Below, in pieces: positions 1-11,719 of a stretch of 64,000 nt of DNA. The stretch comes from Zychaea mexicana. Its lineage: Eukaryota > Mucoromycota > Mucoromycetes > Mucorales > Lichtheimiaceae. The DNA lies in contig NW_026516718.1 of assembly GCF_025766255.1 (NCBI RefSeq), positions 225,829 to 289,828 of the forward strand, read 5' to 3'. A program made the translations under genes and the position numbers. The notes under the pieces are model-generated. The model was not told where the DNA came from. It worked only from the letters and a program-made list of their open reading frames with translations, and did no database searches. The first letter of the stretch is position 1. Each line of letters starts with the position of its first letter.

Positions 1-499
1 CATTGTTACTGTTTGCTTCTGTCTTTTCCTCTCCCTTCTTCCCCTTTCTGCATTGGTAATGATTTGTTCCCGTGTCCTGAAATCAAGTCATTATTATCAT
101 CGTAATAGCCGTAGCAGTAGTAGTAGTAATCTATTATCCATTTTTTGGCAGTGACCGGACGCTCGTTCAGAAGCAATCTCTGTGTTGCTTTGAGAGCATC
201 TACTCTATCATCTGCACACCCTTGTTCTTCGTCCTTTCCTATTAGTTATCCTATTTCCATTGCTATATCTTATCCCACACACACACACACTACCCCTCAA
301 GAAAGACCACCGGCTCTTTTTCATTGTATATTTCTTTCCAACTTATTTAAACACGCAACTATTTCAAGGTAAGAATATAGATAAAGTGGGCGATCAGGTG
401 TCAAAAAAGCAGAAAAAAACAAAAGGCGATCTCTAGGAGTTAGCACGTCTCACACACCTGCGCATACACTAAGGCTTTGTGGTTAGCCCAGCATATATC
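1..499. other. Upstream region of the copper-fist gene
   Basis: No gene is seen here. The stretch is pyrimidine-rich, with CA and GTA microsatellites near 100-130 and 275-290. A donor-like GTAAGA at 370 could begin a 5'-UTR intron of the following gene, but no matching acceptor can be fixed without transcripts. I saw no exact copper-response element of the TTTGCTCA type by eye. Confidence 0.5.
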
Positions 500-1869
500 A
501 TGCCAATAATCAACGGAATCAAATTTGCCTGCAATAGCTGTATCAAGGTAATTTTTTTTTATTACTTGCTCTCTCTCTCTTCTCTCTCTCTATATATATT
601 GCCCCTGTGTTACCTGAATACACAAACTGATCTTCCGCACAGGGCCATCGCTCGTCACACTGCAATCACGTTGAGCGCCCTCTCTTTGAAATTCGCCGGA
701 AAGGTAGGCTATTCATCTAATAATGAGTTGATAGTGTGTCTATGTGGAAAACGCCGTGTAATAACTGTAGCTGGATAACCAAAAGGACGACCTGTAACGC
801 AGTGCGCGTATTGCAGAGATCTGCGCAAGACCAAGCAGGTGCATGTCAAGTGTGTATGCAGCGAACGCAGAGGTTAGTCCACACAGTGGCCAAAAAAAAA
901 ACTTTTTTTTTGTTTCTGAGTTGAGAAGGTTGTTTTTATTGGGTTTTTCCTGATCCAAGGGCTGACACCCAACATAACGTAATAAAAAATATAGCCGACG
1001 CCAATAGCATTCACACCAGCAGCAATAGCAGCAGCATCGCCCAGAACTCGCCTGCTGTGACGATTAGTCTTCCGCCAGGTATGACTGGCCAGAGCTTCAA
1101 CCCCGGTCCAGCGGAACCCGATAGGTTTCTGGAAACCACGCGTGCACCTGATTGTCCCACCACTGCAACCACAGCTATCACTGCCTCTGCCACTACCACC
1201 AGCAGCAGCGCTGTTCCCATCCACAACAACCACGACGACTCCTTCTCATGGGCTTGGATTCGACCCAATAACGTTGGCTATGTGTTTCAGAAGCCTCCAA
1301 CGCCTGCGCCCCAGCCTGATCCTCCCATGCCGCCGGTACCAGCGTCCTCATCGTCTCCGTCCATGATGGACTTGGACGCTGCTGTGGCCCAGATGACCGA
1401 AACCAATGCCGCCAGTATCGCTTCCTTGTTATCAACGCCACCTTCACAGCCTGGTCATGCTGCTACTGCTGCTACCACTACTGCTGCTGGTGCTCCGCCA
1501 CCACCATTACCAGCACTACTGCCGCCGCAGCAGCAGTTACATCAGCAACGGCCACAGACACCGCCGACACCGGCGCCTACAGCCGTCGTCAGCTGCTGCG
1601 GGAGTTTCGCGTCTTCATCGGCATGCCAGCCTTCGAACGGGCAGAGCGAGTCGGTTGTGATCACAATCACACCGCTCCCGAAACAACAAGATGATCAAGT
1701 GACAACCACGACGCGCGTGGTAACCTGCTACTGTGGCCCCACCTGCCTGTGTCCTGGCTGCCTCGTCCACCCGGCCAACGCGTTCTTGGATCCTTACGCT
1801 GGCCTCTACCCTATGCAACAACAGTCGTCCTCGTCGGCCTCGTCGACGTGCGGTTCCGACGATGATTGA
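500..1869 (+). CDS. Copper-fist transcription factor (Mac1/Cuf1/GRISEA-like)
   Basis: Four exons, 500-547, 643-703, 786-872 and 995-1869, join in frame to give 356 residues. The start is chosen because translation opens directly with the copper-fist domain. That domain spans residues 1 to about 65, with zinc ligands C11, C14, C23 and H25, the KGRP minor-groove motif at 36-39, and a following C-x2-C plus C-x-C. The middle is Thr/Pro/Ser/Gln-rich, as in activation regions. Near the C-terminus residues 310-324 read CYCGPTCLCPGCLVH, a C-x-C-x3-C-x-C-x2-C-x2-H cluster like the copper-sensing motifs of Mac1-type activators. By family knowledge these proteins sit in the nucleus and switch on high-affinity copper uptake when copper is scarce, with Cu(I) binding to the C-terminal cluster turning them off. 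The Ace1 (copper detoxification) role is less likely, because it uses Cys clusters nearer the N-terminus. Target genes are not in this window. Confidence 0.9.
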
Positions 1870-2116
1870 CAACTATCATCACCATCGTCATGATTATGCT
1901 TTCCACCACAAACCTAAAAAAAGAATCCCCTCTCGGGAGAAAGGGGGGAGGGTGTACATACTACATACTACTTACTAGCCTTTATCTTATATAAACACAC
2001 ACACACACACGCACACGCACAAAAAGGAAATCCCTTATTTTATATATGATCAGCCGGTTCACCTTTTTTTAAAAAAACACTCTTTTTCTTTGTTTTACTC
2101 GTTTTACATACAAGTT
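1870..2116. other. Short intergenic region before calmodulin
   Basis: Contains the 3' UTR of the copper-fist gene, a CA microsatellite near 1994-2020, an A/T block at 2066-2078, and the promoter of the calmodulin gene. No other gene is seen. Confidence 0.6.
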
Positions 2117-3028
2117 ATGGTATGCCTTTGCTTCTTTTTCTTTCTCTTCCAATATAATCATCGTCTCTTTCTCTCTCTCTCTCCTTTTCTCTCTTGAATA
2201 CTTAATAACGATCGCTGATACTGCTTTAGTCTGATCAACTCTCGAAAGAGCAAATTGACGAATATCGCGAGTCTTTCGCACTCTTCGACAAGGTAGACCC
2301 TTTCTTCCCTCTGAGCAACATGCAGCAGCTCGTTTGTCCTTATGGGGAAGAGATAATGTATATGTAGGATGGAAACGGCACCATTGACTCCAAAGAGCTT
2401 GGCGCAGTAATGCAGTCGCTCAACCTGCACCCAACCGAAAGCGAGCTCAAGGAAATGATCAATGATGTGGACAGTGACGGCAACGGCACCATCGACTTTG
2501 ACGAGTTCTTGACCATGTTGGCAAGGTATTACGAAAAGAAGAAGAAGAAAAGCAATGACCTCCTTTTTTTTTCATCAGTATCCTGTGAAACTGGTGTGGC
2601 AAGCTTATTAAAACGGCGAGTGAGGGGGGCATTATAGGAAGCAAAAGGAGGCGGATACGCAGGCTGAGCTCCGTGAGGCTTTCTCTGTATTTGATCGAGT
2701 AAGTTTAATATGTCCCTTTTTTGGACCTGCTTCAAGGGTATTCACGAATGCGGGTATTAGGATGGAAATGGATATATCACGCTACCAGAGCTTCGGCAAG
2801 TCATGACATCGTTTGGAGAGCGTTTGACTGCGCACGAGCTCGATGAAATGATTCGCGACGCCGATATCGACGGCGACGGCATGATCAACTACGAAGAGTT
2901 TACCAAGATGCTGGTGAGTGTTATCTCTTGGCTTTCCTGTATCCGTGCAAAGAGAAAGAACTCATTGGGAAAAGCTGTGATTGTGATTGTGATTATGGTT
3001 GTGTTTATGTTTGTAGATGTCAAAGTGA
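2117..3028 (+). CDS. Calmodulin
   Basis: Six exons, 2117-2119, 2230-2292, 2368-2525, 2638-2698, 2761-2913 and 3017-3028, give exactly 149 codons plus stop, the usual calmodulin length counting Met1. The first exon is the start codon alone, followed at once by a GTATGC donor; this ATG-only exon is known from other fungal calmodulin genes and decides the start. All four EF-hand loops are intact: [36 protein letters not shown] and [12 protein letters not shown]. The last exon encodes only Met-Ser-Lys-stop. It is the general calcium sensor that binds and activates kinases, calcineurin and cytoskeletal targets in the cytosol. Outside the loops it differs from textbook calmodulin (for example QIDEYRESF in helix 1, and Arg where Lys115 is usually found), so it may be one of several paralogues, as is common in Mucorales. 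Its 3' end lies 108 bp from the convergent phosphate transporter. Confidence 0.95.
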
Positions 3029-3136
3029 TGAAAGAAGAAGAAGGAGGAGGATGATGTGGTTTCTATATATATATATATTTATATACTATATGCATCGTAT
3101 AATGGTAATATTAAACTGAAAACGTGCATGGTCTGT

Positions 3137-5746
3137 TTAAAAGCCCATCAAAGACATGAGCCCATACCCAAGTGTGGTGACACACAGCATCGTGAACACG
3201 CTGGAAGGCACACCGTTGACCAGAAAATCCTTGGTGGATAAATAGGGCTGGCCTAGCTCGTTTTCTTGGGAGATGGCATTCATGTTGGGGAAGCCGGATA
3301 CGGGCAGGCCCATCGCAGAGGAGCACATGAAGGCAGTGCCCTGTTTTGAGAAGGAGAGGGAGAAAGAGATGCGATCAGTTTAGCTATCTTGTTGTTTGTC
3401 GCTTCAGTCTTCATCTTACCATGACAAGTAATCTTGGCCGTGGATCATCTAAGCGAGCGCCCACCTCCGCCACAATGGGTAACACAATCAGGGCTGCGAC
3501 GGTATGGCTGATAAATGTTGCCATCACGAGCACCAGTGAGCTAAACACAAACAAGATTTCAAACGCGCTCATTCCGGTAACCATTTCTTCAATGTGTACC
3601 GCAATCGTCTGCAGTAGCCCAGAGCTTTCAACCGCTTTGCCAAGCGCAATGCCGCCCATTGCCAGCATAATCACGTTCCACAAAAAGTTGTTAAAATCAT
3701 CCTTGGTCAACAGACCCGGTCCGAAAAAGGCAATCAGTGGGATAATGGCGATCACGCCCATGTCACCAAACGTGCCTTCGTAGGTATGCGCCAGACACCA
3801 GAGCACAATCGTCACTATGGTGACGGTGACCACGTATAATTGGGTGAGCGTCACTGGATCAGACGATGCCCGGATCGCGTGGATCTGGGGCGTGTGCTTC
3901 TCTGGGTTGTAGTTCCACAGCAGCCATAGCCAGATAATGATGTTGCCGACAATGCACAGAGGAAGTGCTGCAAAGAACCATTCACCCCACGACGGTGGTG
4001 GGCTCATGTTTTGGATGGCAACAACGTTCTGCGGAGACGAGATGGGCGATGCCATGCCGCCGAGGTTGGAGGAAAGCGCAATGCCGATAATGAGACAAGG
4101 TGCAAAGGTCGAGTCGACAGGCAGGGTCCGCAGGATCGGCTGGATCAGCGAAAAGCACAGGACGGGCGCTGCTACATTACTGATCCACATACTGGCAATG
4201 GTGGCAACAAACATGTTCACTAGCAGAACCCGGTTCGGCCGAGTGCCGGCCTTGGACAGCACAAACGTTGCCATGGATTTAGCGATACCGAATTTGCTAA
4301 GTGCGCCTGCAATGGCAAACCCACCAAGCAATAGCATGATCACTGGCGAGAACATGCTCGCAAAAACCCGCTTCGTGGCATCTGGCGCCGAAAGTCGTTC
4401 AGTTCCGTCTTCGGACCGCATGACACGCAGAACTACGATTAAAAAGGGGACGAGTAATGCAGTGACAAATAGGGGCATCACCTAATCATCGTCATCAGCA
4501 CCATCCAAGGCCCGTGCGAGTTAGTAAATGTTTCCTCTTGTATATAAAAAAAAAGAAAAGTTGACGGTGCCTTACCTCGCCTGCCCAAAGCATGCTGGTG
4601 AATACCAAAATGGCAAAGCATCGATTCTGTTCCGCTTGGCCAAACAAGTCGACCTTGAGAAGTAAAGCAAACACGGCCAAACTGATCGCAAGGAACAAGC
4701 CCTGGATGATCTGATCGCGATCGATGTGAAGGGTGCCACATGGCGTACGCAGGGAGATAGGTTTGGCCTCGCCCACACCGACCGTCTGCACCTTGCGCTC
4801 CTGCCCGATCATATCGCGCCATACCATATTGCGTTCCCATACAATCCGCTCGCGCAAGTGGGTTTTCAGATCTGTGATGGCCAAGTCCAGATCGCCATCA
4901 GTCACGAGTGTCGCATACACGCGTTCGGTTCGCTGGATCCGCTCGTTCAAATGTTGCTTTGTCGTGCTCTTGAACGGATACGCAGGGCTGACGTGGTTGA
5001 GCACATAGTACCGTTTGAGATTGCTATGCGTAATCTTGTCGTATTTCTTTAGAATTTTGGAAAACGCCGTCTGATTCAATGCTACAAACGACTTGAGTTC
5101 GGATAGCAACACAAACATGTCGATTGTCCGTTTTCGCAGTTCTGTCGTGTCGTGCGATGCCGATAGCAGCTGCGGGTCGCTTTCCGTTACATTCTGGGAT
5201 ATAATGTTGGGGGGTAAATCGTCGTCAAAAGTGGTTGATTCACGACGCGGGAAATTCGACGATGCATGCAAATGCTCTTCACTATAGTCGTTGCTGCTGC
5301 CGCCACCATTACCCTCGGATTGTAACTTGTCGAGATCGTGCAATAGCTCATCGGATTCTTTATATAGCTCCTGCTCCTTTTTAGTGTAAAATTTCACAAT
5401 CTTGTCAAGTGACTGATCGAGGGCAGCAATGAATCGACTGTTTTCTCTTTCGACAGAGTCGGATTCAGGTATAAGTGCAGTACGTTCACTGGGGCCTCGT
5501 TCGTAATCGTCTTCAGAAGGTCTGTGCGTTCCATATGCAGTTACTCGATCGCGCTCAGTGGAATAAACAAGCTTTTTGAGGTTCGAATAGCTATATTTAC
5601 CAAATAATTCAGTCCAGTCAGTAAAAAAAAAAAGTAGCACACAAATCTGCATGACTCCCCAACAACAATAACATGGACAATTACGGAAGATAATATTCTG
5701 CCCAATCAGGGACAGCGTTGAACTGCAGTTGATGCGAAAACTTCAT
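3137..5746 (-). CDS. SPX-domain low-affinity phosphate transporter (Pho87/Pho90/Pho91-like)
   Basis: Minus strand, four exons, 5746-5685, 5590-4576, 4481-3420 and 3340-3137, give 780 residues. The true start lies 94 bp upstream of the longest single-frame Met: exon 1 encodes the classic SPX opening MKFSHQLQFNAVPDWAEYY and splices into YSNLKKLVY. The SPX domain covers about residues 1-215 and includes the basic patch KILKKYDK near 195-203, which in this family reads inositol pyrophosphates. The second half is a SLC13/CitMHS-type permease with many membrane segments and the motif SPISSPQNVVAIQNM. The protein should sit in the plasma or vacuolar membrane and move phosphate, with the SPX domain limiting the flux when phosphate is plentiful. 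Which of the three yeast paralogues it matches cannot be told by eye. Confidence 0.9.
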
Positions 5747-7069
5747 CGCGTGCTGCCCTTGGCTCTTTTGGCTTTAGAGTAAAAGGAAAATCAAGAATGG
5801 GACTCCTTGTTCGTAAGGTCGTAAGAGGAAAGAGAGGAAGAACAGGGGAGTTGATCTTTTTTTTTCCTCTTTTTTTTACGCTCGTTTCGCCCGAGCGGGT
5901 TGTGGGGAGCCCAACTCCGAAATAATTGATAAGAGTGAGAGTGTGTGTGTTTGCCCGTTAACCATCCATCTCCATCCCTTCAAGTTAAGCTTTCAAGGAT
6001 AATTTGAGCCAATGAAATGGCCCTCGTGCTTGGTTATAAGATCGTCGCTGGACCCTTGATAGGGCATCATGTGGTTCCCTTTCTTAAGTGCTTCGCTTTT
6101 AAATACTACCACTATGCCTGCTGAGCGATCGAAGGAGGGGAGGTGACGATCGTTCCCGTCCAATCGTAATTTACCCTGATCACCTGAATGAACAGAGTCC
6201 TATACCGTAATGAGCATATGAGGTGCCTGGCAAGGCACCGGAACCGAGAGTGTGTCTGTATACATAAGGGTCTCCTGAACTTCAAGCACTCCTCCCGTCG
6301 CACGGTCCTCCGATACGTTTCGTGAAAAGAAAATCAAGCTCTGTGTTACCATGCAACCAACAAGCAAGCCTTTCATTTCTCCAAAGAGTGACAATGGCAA
6401 CGCCATGGCAACAAAAAAAGTGGTTCTCAACGCAATACAGTATTGCTATAGAATAAACTTTTTTTATACACATTTTTTCCAGGCCCTTTGCCTTTTTCCT
6501 CGTGTAAAATTACTGTACATGTAACGTACGCATGATACATAGCAATGTTGGTGCTGGAGTATATCTCCACGAGGGCTGGCATTTGTGTAGCAGCAATGCT
6601 CTCTTTAGGATAGCTATTGGCTTTGTGAATGAGTTGACCAAATATTAAACATGTATCAAGACTTTTACTTTTCTACCATAAACTTCTTCTCCACTTGGCT
6701 GGTAGGTCTATGAGCCATACCCTACAAGTGCACTTAATCAGACAAGTACCATAGTCACGGTCATACAATGGCAATTGATTTAATGTACATATCTAAACTA
6801 CTATATACTACTACTACTACTACTGCTGCTGCTGCTACCTATAGTATCACTACTGTAACTTGTCTTATACTTAATAACCATTTCTTGTAGTTCACTCAGC
6901 GTAAATCTTGCACTACTTTATTAACCACACGTTTTGCTCTCTCCAAAAACAGCAGACGGTTAATTAACTAAAGATAACTATGGTTAACGAAATAAATGTC
7001 AGTTGAGCTGTATAAAAGTAGATAAAGATTATCGATTGTCAGCCAACAGTCTGCTATTACTACCATAAC
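5747..7069. other. Intergenic region, no supported gene
   Basis: Left part of the divergent region between the phosphate transporter and the SH3 scaffold gene. It holds the transporter promoter and a trinucleotide tract at 6802-6837 (ACT then GCT units). Short open frames here show no family resemblance or codon pattern worth calling. Confidence 0.5.
7012..7018 (+). promoter_or_regulatory. TATA box candidate for the 79-codon ORF
   Basis: TATAAAA lies 52 bp upstream of an ATG at 7070, a spacing that would allow a short 5' UTR. It is the only reason to take the following small ORF seriously. Confidence 0.3.
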
Positions 7070-7309
7070 ATGTATAGAGTATCCACATCCATAGAGAGAG
7101 CGAGGAGGTTGAGTGCGACTGGTGACAGAGTTCCTCGTCCGTCCACTGTGAGAAAACGTGCACCTATGCGGTCAACGCTTCAATATATTGTGTTATTAAG
7201 CATCAAATTACAACCTTGGTCTCACGCCAAAAATGGAATGTCTTGGCCAACTCCAACTGATAAATTGTCGGAACGGAAACAAGACCCAAAGGCTGCAGAT
7301 GTGGAATAA
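7070..7309 (+). CDS. Possible small hypothetical protein, 79 aa
   Basis: One uninterrupted frame of 79 codons opens 52 bp downstream of a TATA box and is followed by AATAAA-type signals near 7480. The product is basic in its first half and has no motif I recognise, no signal peptide and no clear membrane segment. It could equally be a chance ORF in a 2.8-kb intergenic space. RNA evidence would decide. Confidence 0.2.
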   Translation: MYRVSTSIERARRLSATGDRVPRPSTVRKRAPMRSTLQYIVLLSIKLQPWSHAKNGMSWPTPTDKLSERKQDPKAADVE

Positions 7310-7949
7310 GCTTTTTTTACAGTCTTTCAGCTTCGGCAAAGAAAGCATAGATCCACACTTGCTGTTCATGCGTATACTATAGAGAAGTTTGTTGCATTCA
7401 CATATGCATAGCGCTTGACTGAGTACAAAGTGCTTGCTACTAGGTGACAATATATAATTATGACAAGCGGAATTCAAGACAATAAATAAAGCGGACGCAG
7501 GCGGGGGGCACTGACCCAAAAATGCTAAAATTAAATGTGCCAAATCACAATAAGCGCGCTTCAACATCCCAAACAACTTCCACCCAACTGAAATAAAAGA
7601 AAAGCAGGGCTCCAAACATAGGGTGGTATAAAACATATCTCTCTCTTTCTCTCTCTGATGCACGCTTTAGGGAGTGCAAGTTATATAAGGCCACTGACCA
7701 ACAGCATGCACTACCCTGCCTGCTAACGTTATGCACTTATGCACGATGATGCTCTTTTTTATCAATTGATGATCGCAGGTTGGGTGGGGCGGATGCTTTT
7801 AAGGCGGCTCAAATGCTAATATGTGCGACGGTACCAGAAAAAGATAATGTGAGAATAAGGGTGATGATGATGAAACGCAGTGGTTATACTTTTGCCAACC
7901 TATTATTGACACCGGCTCTCCTTTTGCTCGGCAAAACGACTGTATAAAA

Positions 7950-7983
<34 letters not shown>

Positions 7984-8589
7984 AAACTCACAAGCTCAGC
8001 TGAAAAAGGAGATAGCTTGAGCAGTGGTTCCCACTTGAGGGAATCCAAACGTGCTCCCTCTCTAGCTAGAAATTCATATACAAGTTACGCTGATGAGGAT
8101 GAATGTGTTCTGGCAAGCGGGTCTTCTCTTTCTTAGCCGTTAGGAGCACGCGTCGGTTCGACTCCTCCCTTCTTTCCGACTTGAAATTGGATCGTACTAC
8201 GTTGAAATATGGGCGTGCAGACCAGAAAGGTCCGCATAGAAGCCAAGCTAGCAAATTGCAATATGGGCGCTCTGTCCAGAACTTGGGAAGCATGTGAATT
8301 ATTGGTACGAGTAGTAATAACATAAACACTACTGCTGTATCACTCTCGCGGCTCTGAATAGACGAGGCTAATCTTTTTTTTTTCTCTCTTGCCCCCCTTT
8401 CTTTCAAGGATCTCGGGTGCTTACTTGGACACAAATTATACGAGTCGCCTTTTACTCTCCTTCTATATATATATTTCTTCTTCTTGTTCGCTTTCATTCC
8501 ACTCTTTTTTCTTTTCTTCCTTTCTTTTCTTCCGTCAATCTTTCTCGCCCCACCCCCTTTTCATACTCTCTCCACTTTATGCGTGTTTC
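7310..8589. other. Intergenic region upstream of the SH3 scaffold gene
   Basis: Holds a GA microsatellite at about 7955-7981 and two related 9-mers, ATATGGGCG, near 8206 and 8260, each followed by an imperfect CAGACCAG/CTGTCCAG element; these may be regulatory sites. A long pyrimidine tract at about 8440-8570 lies just before the start codon, as often seen in fungal promoters. No gene is supported. Confidence 0.4.
7955..7981. repeat. (GA)n microsatellite
   Basis: About thirteen uninterrupted GA units in non-coding DNA. Confidence 0.9.
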
Positions 8590-11500
8590 ATGGCAGGCCT
8601 TGAGACAGTCTATGCCGTTCACACCTTCGAGCCCGAAAGTCAAGACGAAATAGCATTCTCCGTTGGCGAGCCGATCATTGTGCTTGAAAAAGACGAAGGT
8701 TACAATGACGGCTGGTGGCAGGTACAATAGGAATAATACTAGCAAGTTAAGAGTTCTTTTTTCCTTTGGAACGAAAAGGTTGTGGGTGCTAAATGGCTTT
8801 TACCTGCTTATAGGGTCGCAATGTGCGAGGTGAAATTGGGCTGTTTCCCATGAACTATACGTCGTATCAACAACAATACAACGCACCGACACTGTCACTG
8901 GACAAAAAAATTAATTCGCTCGAAGACGCCATATCGAGAATCCAGCTGACGACCTCGAACAGCAACCTCACGCAACTCCCCACACCATCCACCTCTGCGT
9001 CCACTAGAAAATCACGGGACCACCTACCTCGTGCAAGTTCCATGTCCTCCTTGAATTCAACCCAATCTCATTCTGCGCCCGCACGGTCCTTGACAACAGC
9101 GACCAAGAACGTCCAAAAGACGCTGGCTGCTGCTCTCACCTTGCCCAATCTCAGGAACACCTCGCCAGAAGATTGGGACGTTGATCAAGTCGCTGCCTGG
9201 CTAGATGTCATGGGCTTTGAGAGTGTCGCAGGAAACTTCAAAAGTAAGTGTTTCGATTCTAAAGAGAAGCAAAGGAGAGAAAGAAAAGAACCATCTATAC
9301 AAAGGTTGTATCTGTGCTTACGCCCTCCCCTCTCACTCCTCGTTCTTTTTCTTCTATTGTATTATCCAATCCATATTCCTACCTCCCCCCCTCCCCTCCA
9401 CGCCTCTCCTTTTGCCTCGTTTTCTCTTTTACGTTCACTCAGCCCAAGAGATCACTGGCGATATCTTGCTTGAATTGACAATCGATTCTCTCAAGGAACT
9501 TGATGTGAACACATTTGGTAAACGATTCAAGATCCACAGCGCAATCAATGCTTTACGTGAAGGCATCTCGCGCCGCCATCCATCATCCAAACAGTCGGTT
9601 ACTGGGCTAGAGGTACTAGATGATAGAGCTAGTGATTAACGCCCCTTTGATCTGAATCATCAAACTAAAAGTTTGCTTATAGGACTTGGACAACGACTAC
9701 GCATCCAATTACAGCTCCCGGCCCATGTCGCCAAGCGCAGAGACCGATTTCGACTCTGTAACCACCATGTCGGAAGACCAGCCACGTACAGGTCGCTTAT
9801 ACTCTATGGACACGATTGATTCAACTCGTTCTCGACAGGAACCTCCAGGACGCATGAGTGTAGGGCGCAAGAATGTACCCCGCGCTGCATCAGTGATGGT
9901 CCAACAACAGCAGCAGCAGCAGCAACAACAACAAAACATCCATCGCTCAGAATCCGGGATGAAACGCAAAACGGTATGTTCCTGAGGATAGAAAGAATAA
10001 AAAAGTGGGGGAAGGGTAAAAGGATATAACGCTGAATGTGTACTTATGCAAAAAGGAACCTCTTTAGTATGCCGTTCCAGAGCACGGGATCGCACGACAA
10101 AACTCGACTGCCAAGCCGTAAGTTTAGCATCACTCTTTCTACAAACATAGCTCACAATAAAAGTAAAGAAGCTAACGCAACGGACTCTAGACGGTACGAT
10201 CATGCACGCAATTCGTTTTCCCCGACATCGAAACCGCAGACCGTCCTGCCAGTTGCATCGCGTGCATCCATGGACAGTCTTGCACATCGGGCTGCCTTGC
10301 CGGATGTGACCCCCGATATGGAAGGATGGCTCAACAAGCAAGGAGACAAGTACAAGACTTGGAATAAGCGCTGGTTCGTTCTGAAAGGACCCAATCTCTT
10401 TTACTTCAAGTCCCCCAAGGTAGAGCGTCTCTTTTAAAGCGTGTTGTGCACCTTGTACTACTATCATGGCAACGAACTAACTTTTTGCGTTCTCAAGGAT
10501 GTTCGCATGAAAGGAATCATCAATCTGCGTGGATATAGGATCATCTGTGATGAAACCATCTACTCTGGCAAATATTGCTTCAAAGCACAGCATGAGCGAG
10601 AACGCACCTTTTACTTCTATACCGATTCTGAAGCAGTCATGAAAGCATGGATCAAAACCCTGATGAAGGCTACAATTGCACGCGACTATGGAGCACCGGT
10701 TCTTTCATCCAGCACAATACCCACCGTTTCGCTCGACATGGCCCGTCGCATGAAACCTCGTCCTCCATCCATGATCCTGTACAAAAAGGAGAACAGACCA
10801 CAGTCGCCCAGTCTCGAATCAATCGATAGCCGACCGTTTTCACTGACCTACCATCCACATCAAGATGCACAGCCAATCAGCCGGATATCCTTTGACGAGC
10901 AACCTTCACAGCGCCCATCCATGTCTCGTTTAAATAGTGGCGACTTGTCGGCTCCGCAGAACCGCGAGTCTGGGATCACTGACTATGACGACAACACACC
11001 TTCTCTCTCACTTGCTGAGAGCAAACAAGAGCTGCAAGATTCTGGGTTCGATAGCACGCATGGTCCTATTTCCTCGGTACTGCTAAGTCCACCAAGCAGC
11101 AACAACAACAACAACAACGCAACACCACCTATTGTACGCTATGCACCGGATGATGACGACGAAGACTTGATTGATCCTCAGCACGGTGATGTGATGGCGA
11201 GCAACCGACCTGGCGGGTTGAAGCGGTTAACCGAAGAGAGTCATATCAGCACATCCGTGCAGTCGATATGGAGTACGTCGGACTACGTTGACTGGGTGCA
11301 GCAACAGGTGGACCGCAAGGTAGCCAATCTGAACGATTTTCGATCAGGTGAGCTGCTCATTGAGTTGCTCGAGGGCTTGAGCGGTAAAGACGTCCGTCGA
11401 CCTCATCCTACCAATAATGCTCCAGCGAACATGCAAATACTGGATAATATTGTTGCTGCTTTCAAATTCATGGGTCGGGAAGGCGTCGAAGTTGATGGCC

Positions 11501-11719
11501 GGTATACGATCAAGGGTAAGTTATATATAACCGAAAAAAAAACAATGTGTACATAACGCTAAACCTTAATTTTTTTTATTAGATGTGTTCGGAGGAAACG
11601 AGCCCAAGATCAAGGAAATGCTGGACGCGATCAAAATGTGGTCGGATACGGCACATAATGAAAAGAAAGCAAGTGGTGGCACTTTTGGTGAGCGCGAGCA
11701 GCTCAAGGCCCTGGATTAG
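8590..11719 (+). CDS. Boi1/Boi2/Pob1-like polarity scaffold with SH3, SAM, PH and CH domains
   Basis: Eight exons, 8590-8721, 8814-9243, 9443-9612, 9683-9973, 10068-10117, 10191-10419, 10498-11515 and 11583-11719, join in frame to 818 residues. Residues 5-60 form an SH3 domain (ALYAF-like VYAVHTFEP, GWW, and FPMNY end). A SAM domain lies at about 163-225 (DWDVDQVAAWL to FGKRFKIHSAI), a polyglutamine run at about 317-328, and a PH domain at about 399-494 (EGWLNKQGDKYKTWNKRWF to MKAWIKTLM). The C-terminal 691-805 looks like a calponin-homology domain (DYVDWVQQQVD, LIELLEGLSGK). Boi-type proteins bind Cdc42 and Bem1 and couple cell polarity to exocytosis at the growing tip, with the PH domain binding phospholipids. 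The added CH domain suggests an actin link and is not part of the yeast proteins. Exon 5 (50 nt) is the least certain joint. Confidence 0.88.

Noticed and set aside
5590..5652. Met at 5652 as start of the phosphate transporter
   Set aside because: It reads through an intron; the canonical SPX start MKFSHQLQF is in the upstream exon at 5746-5685.
8155..8165. Another exact GGTTCGACTCC B-box
   Set aside because: Flanking bases do not form a T-stem beyond two pairs and no cloverleaf fits.
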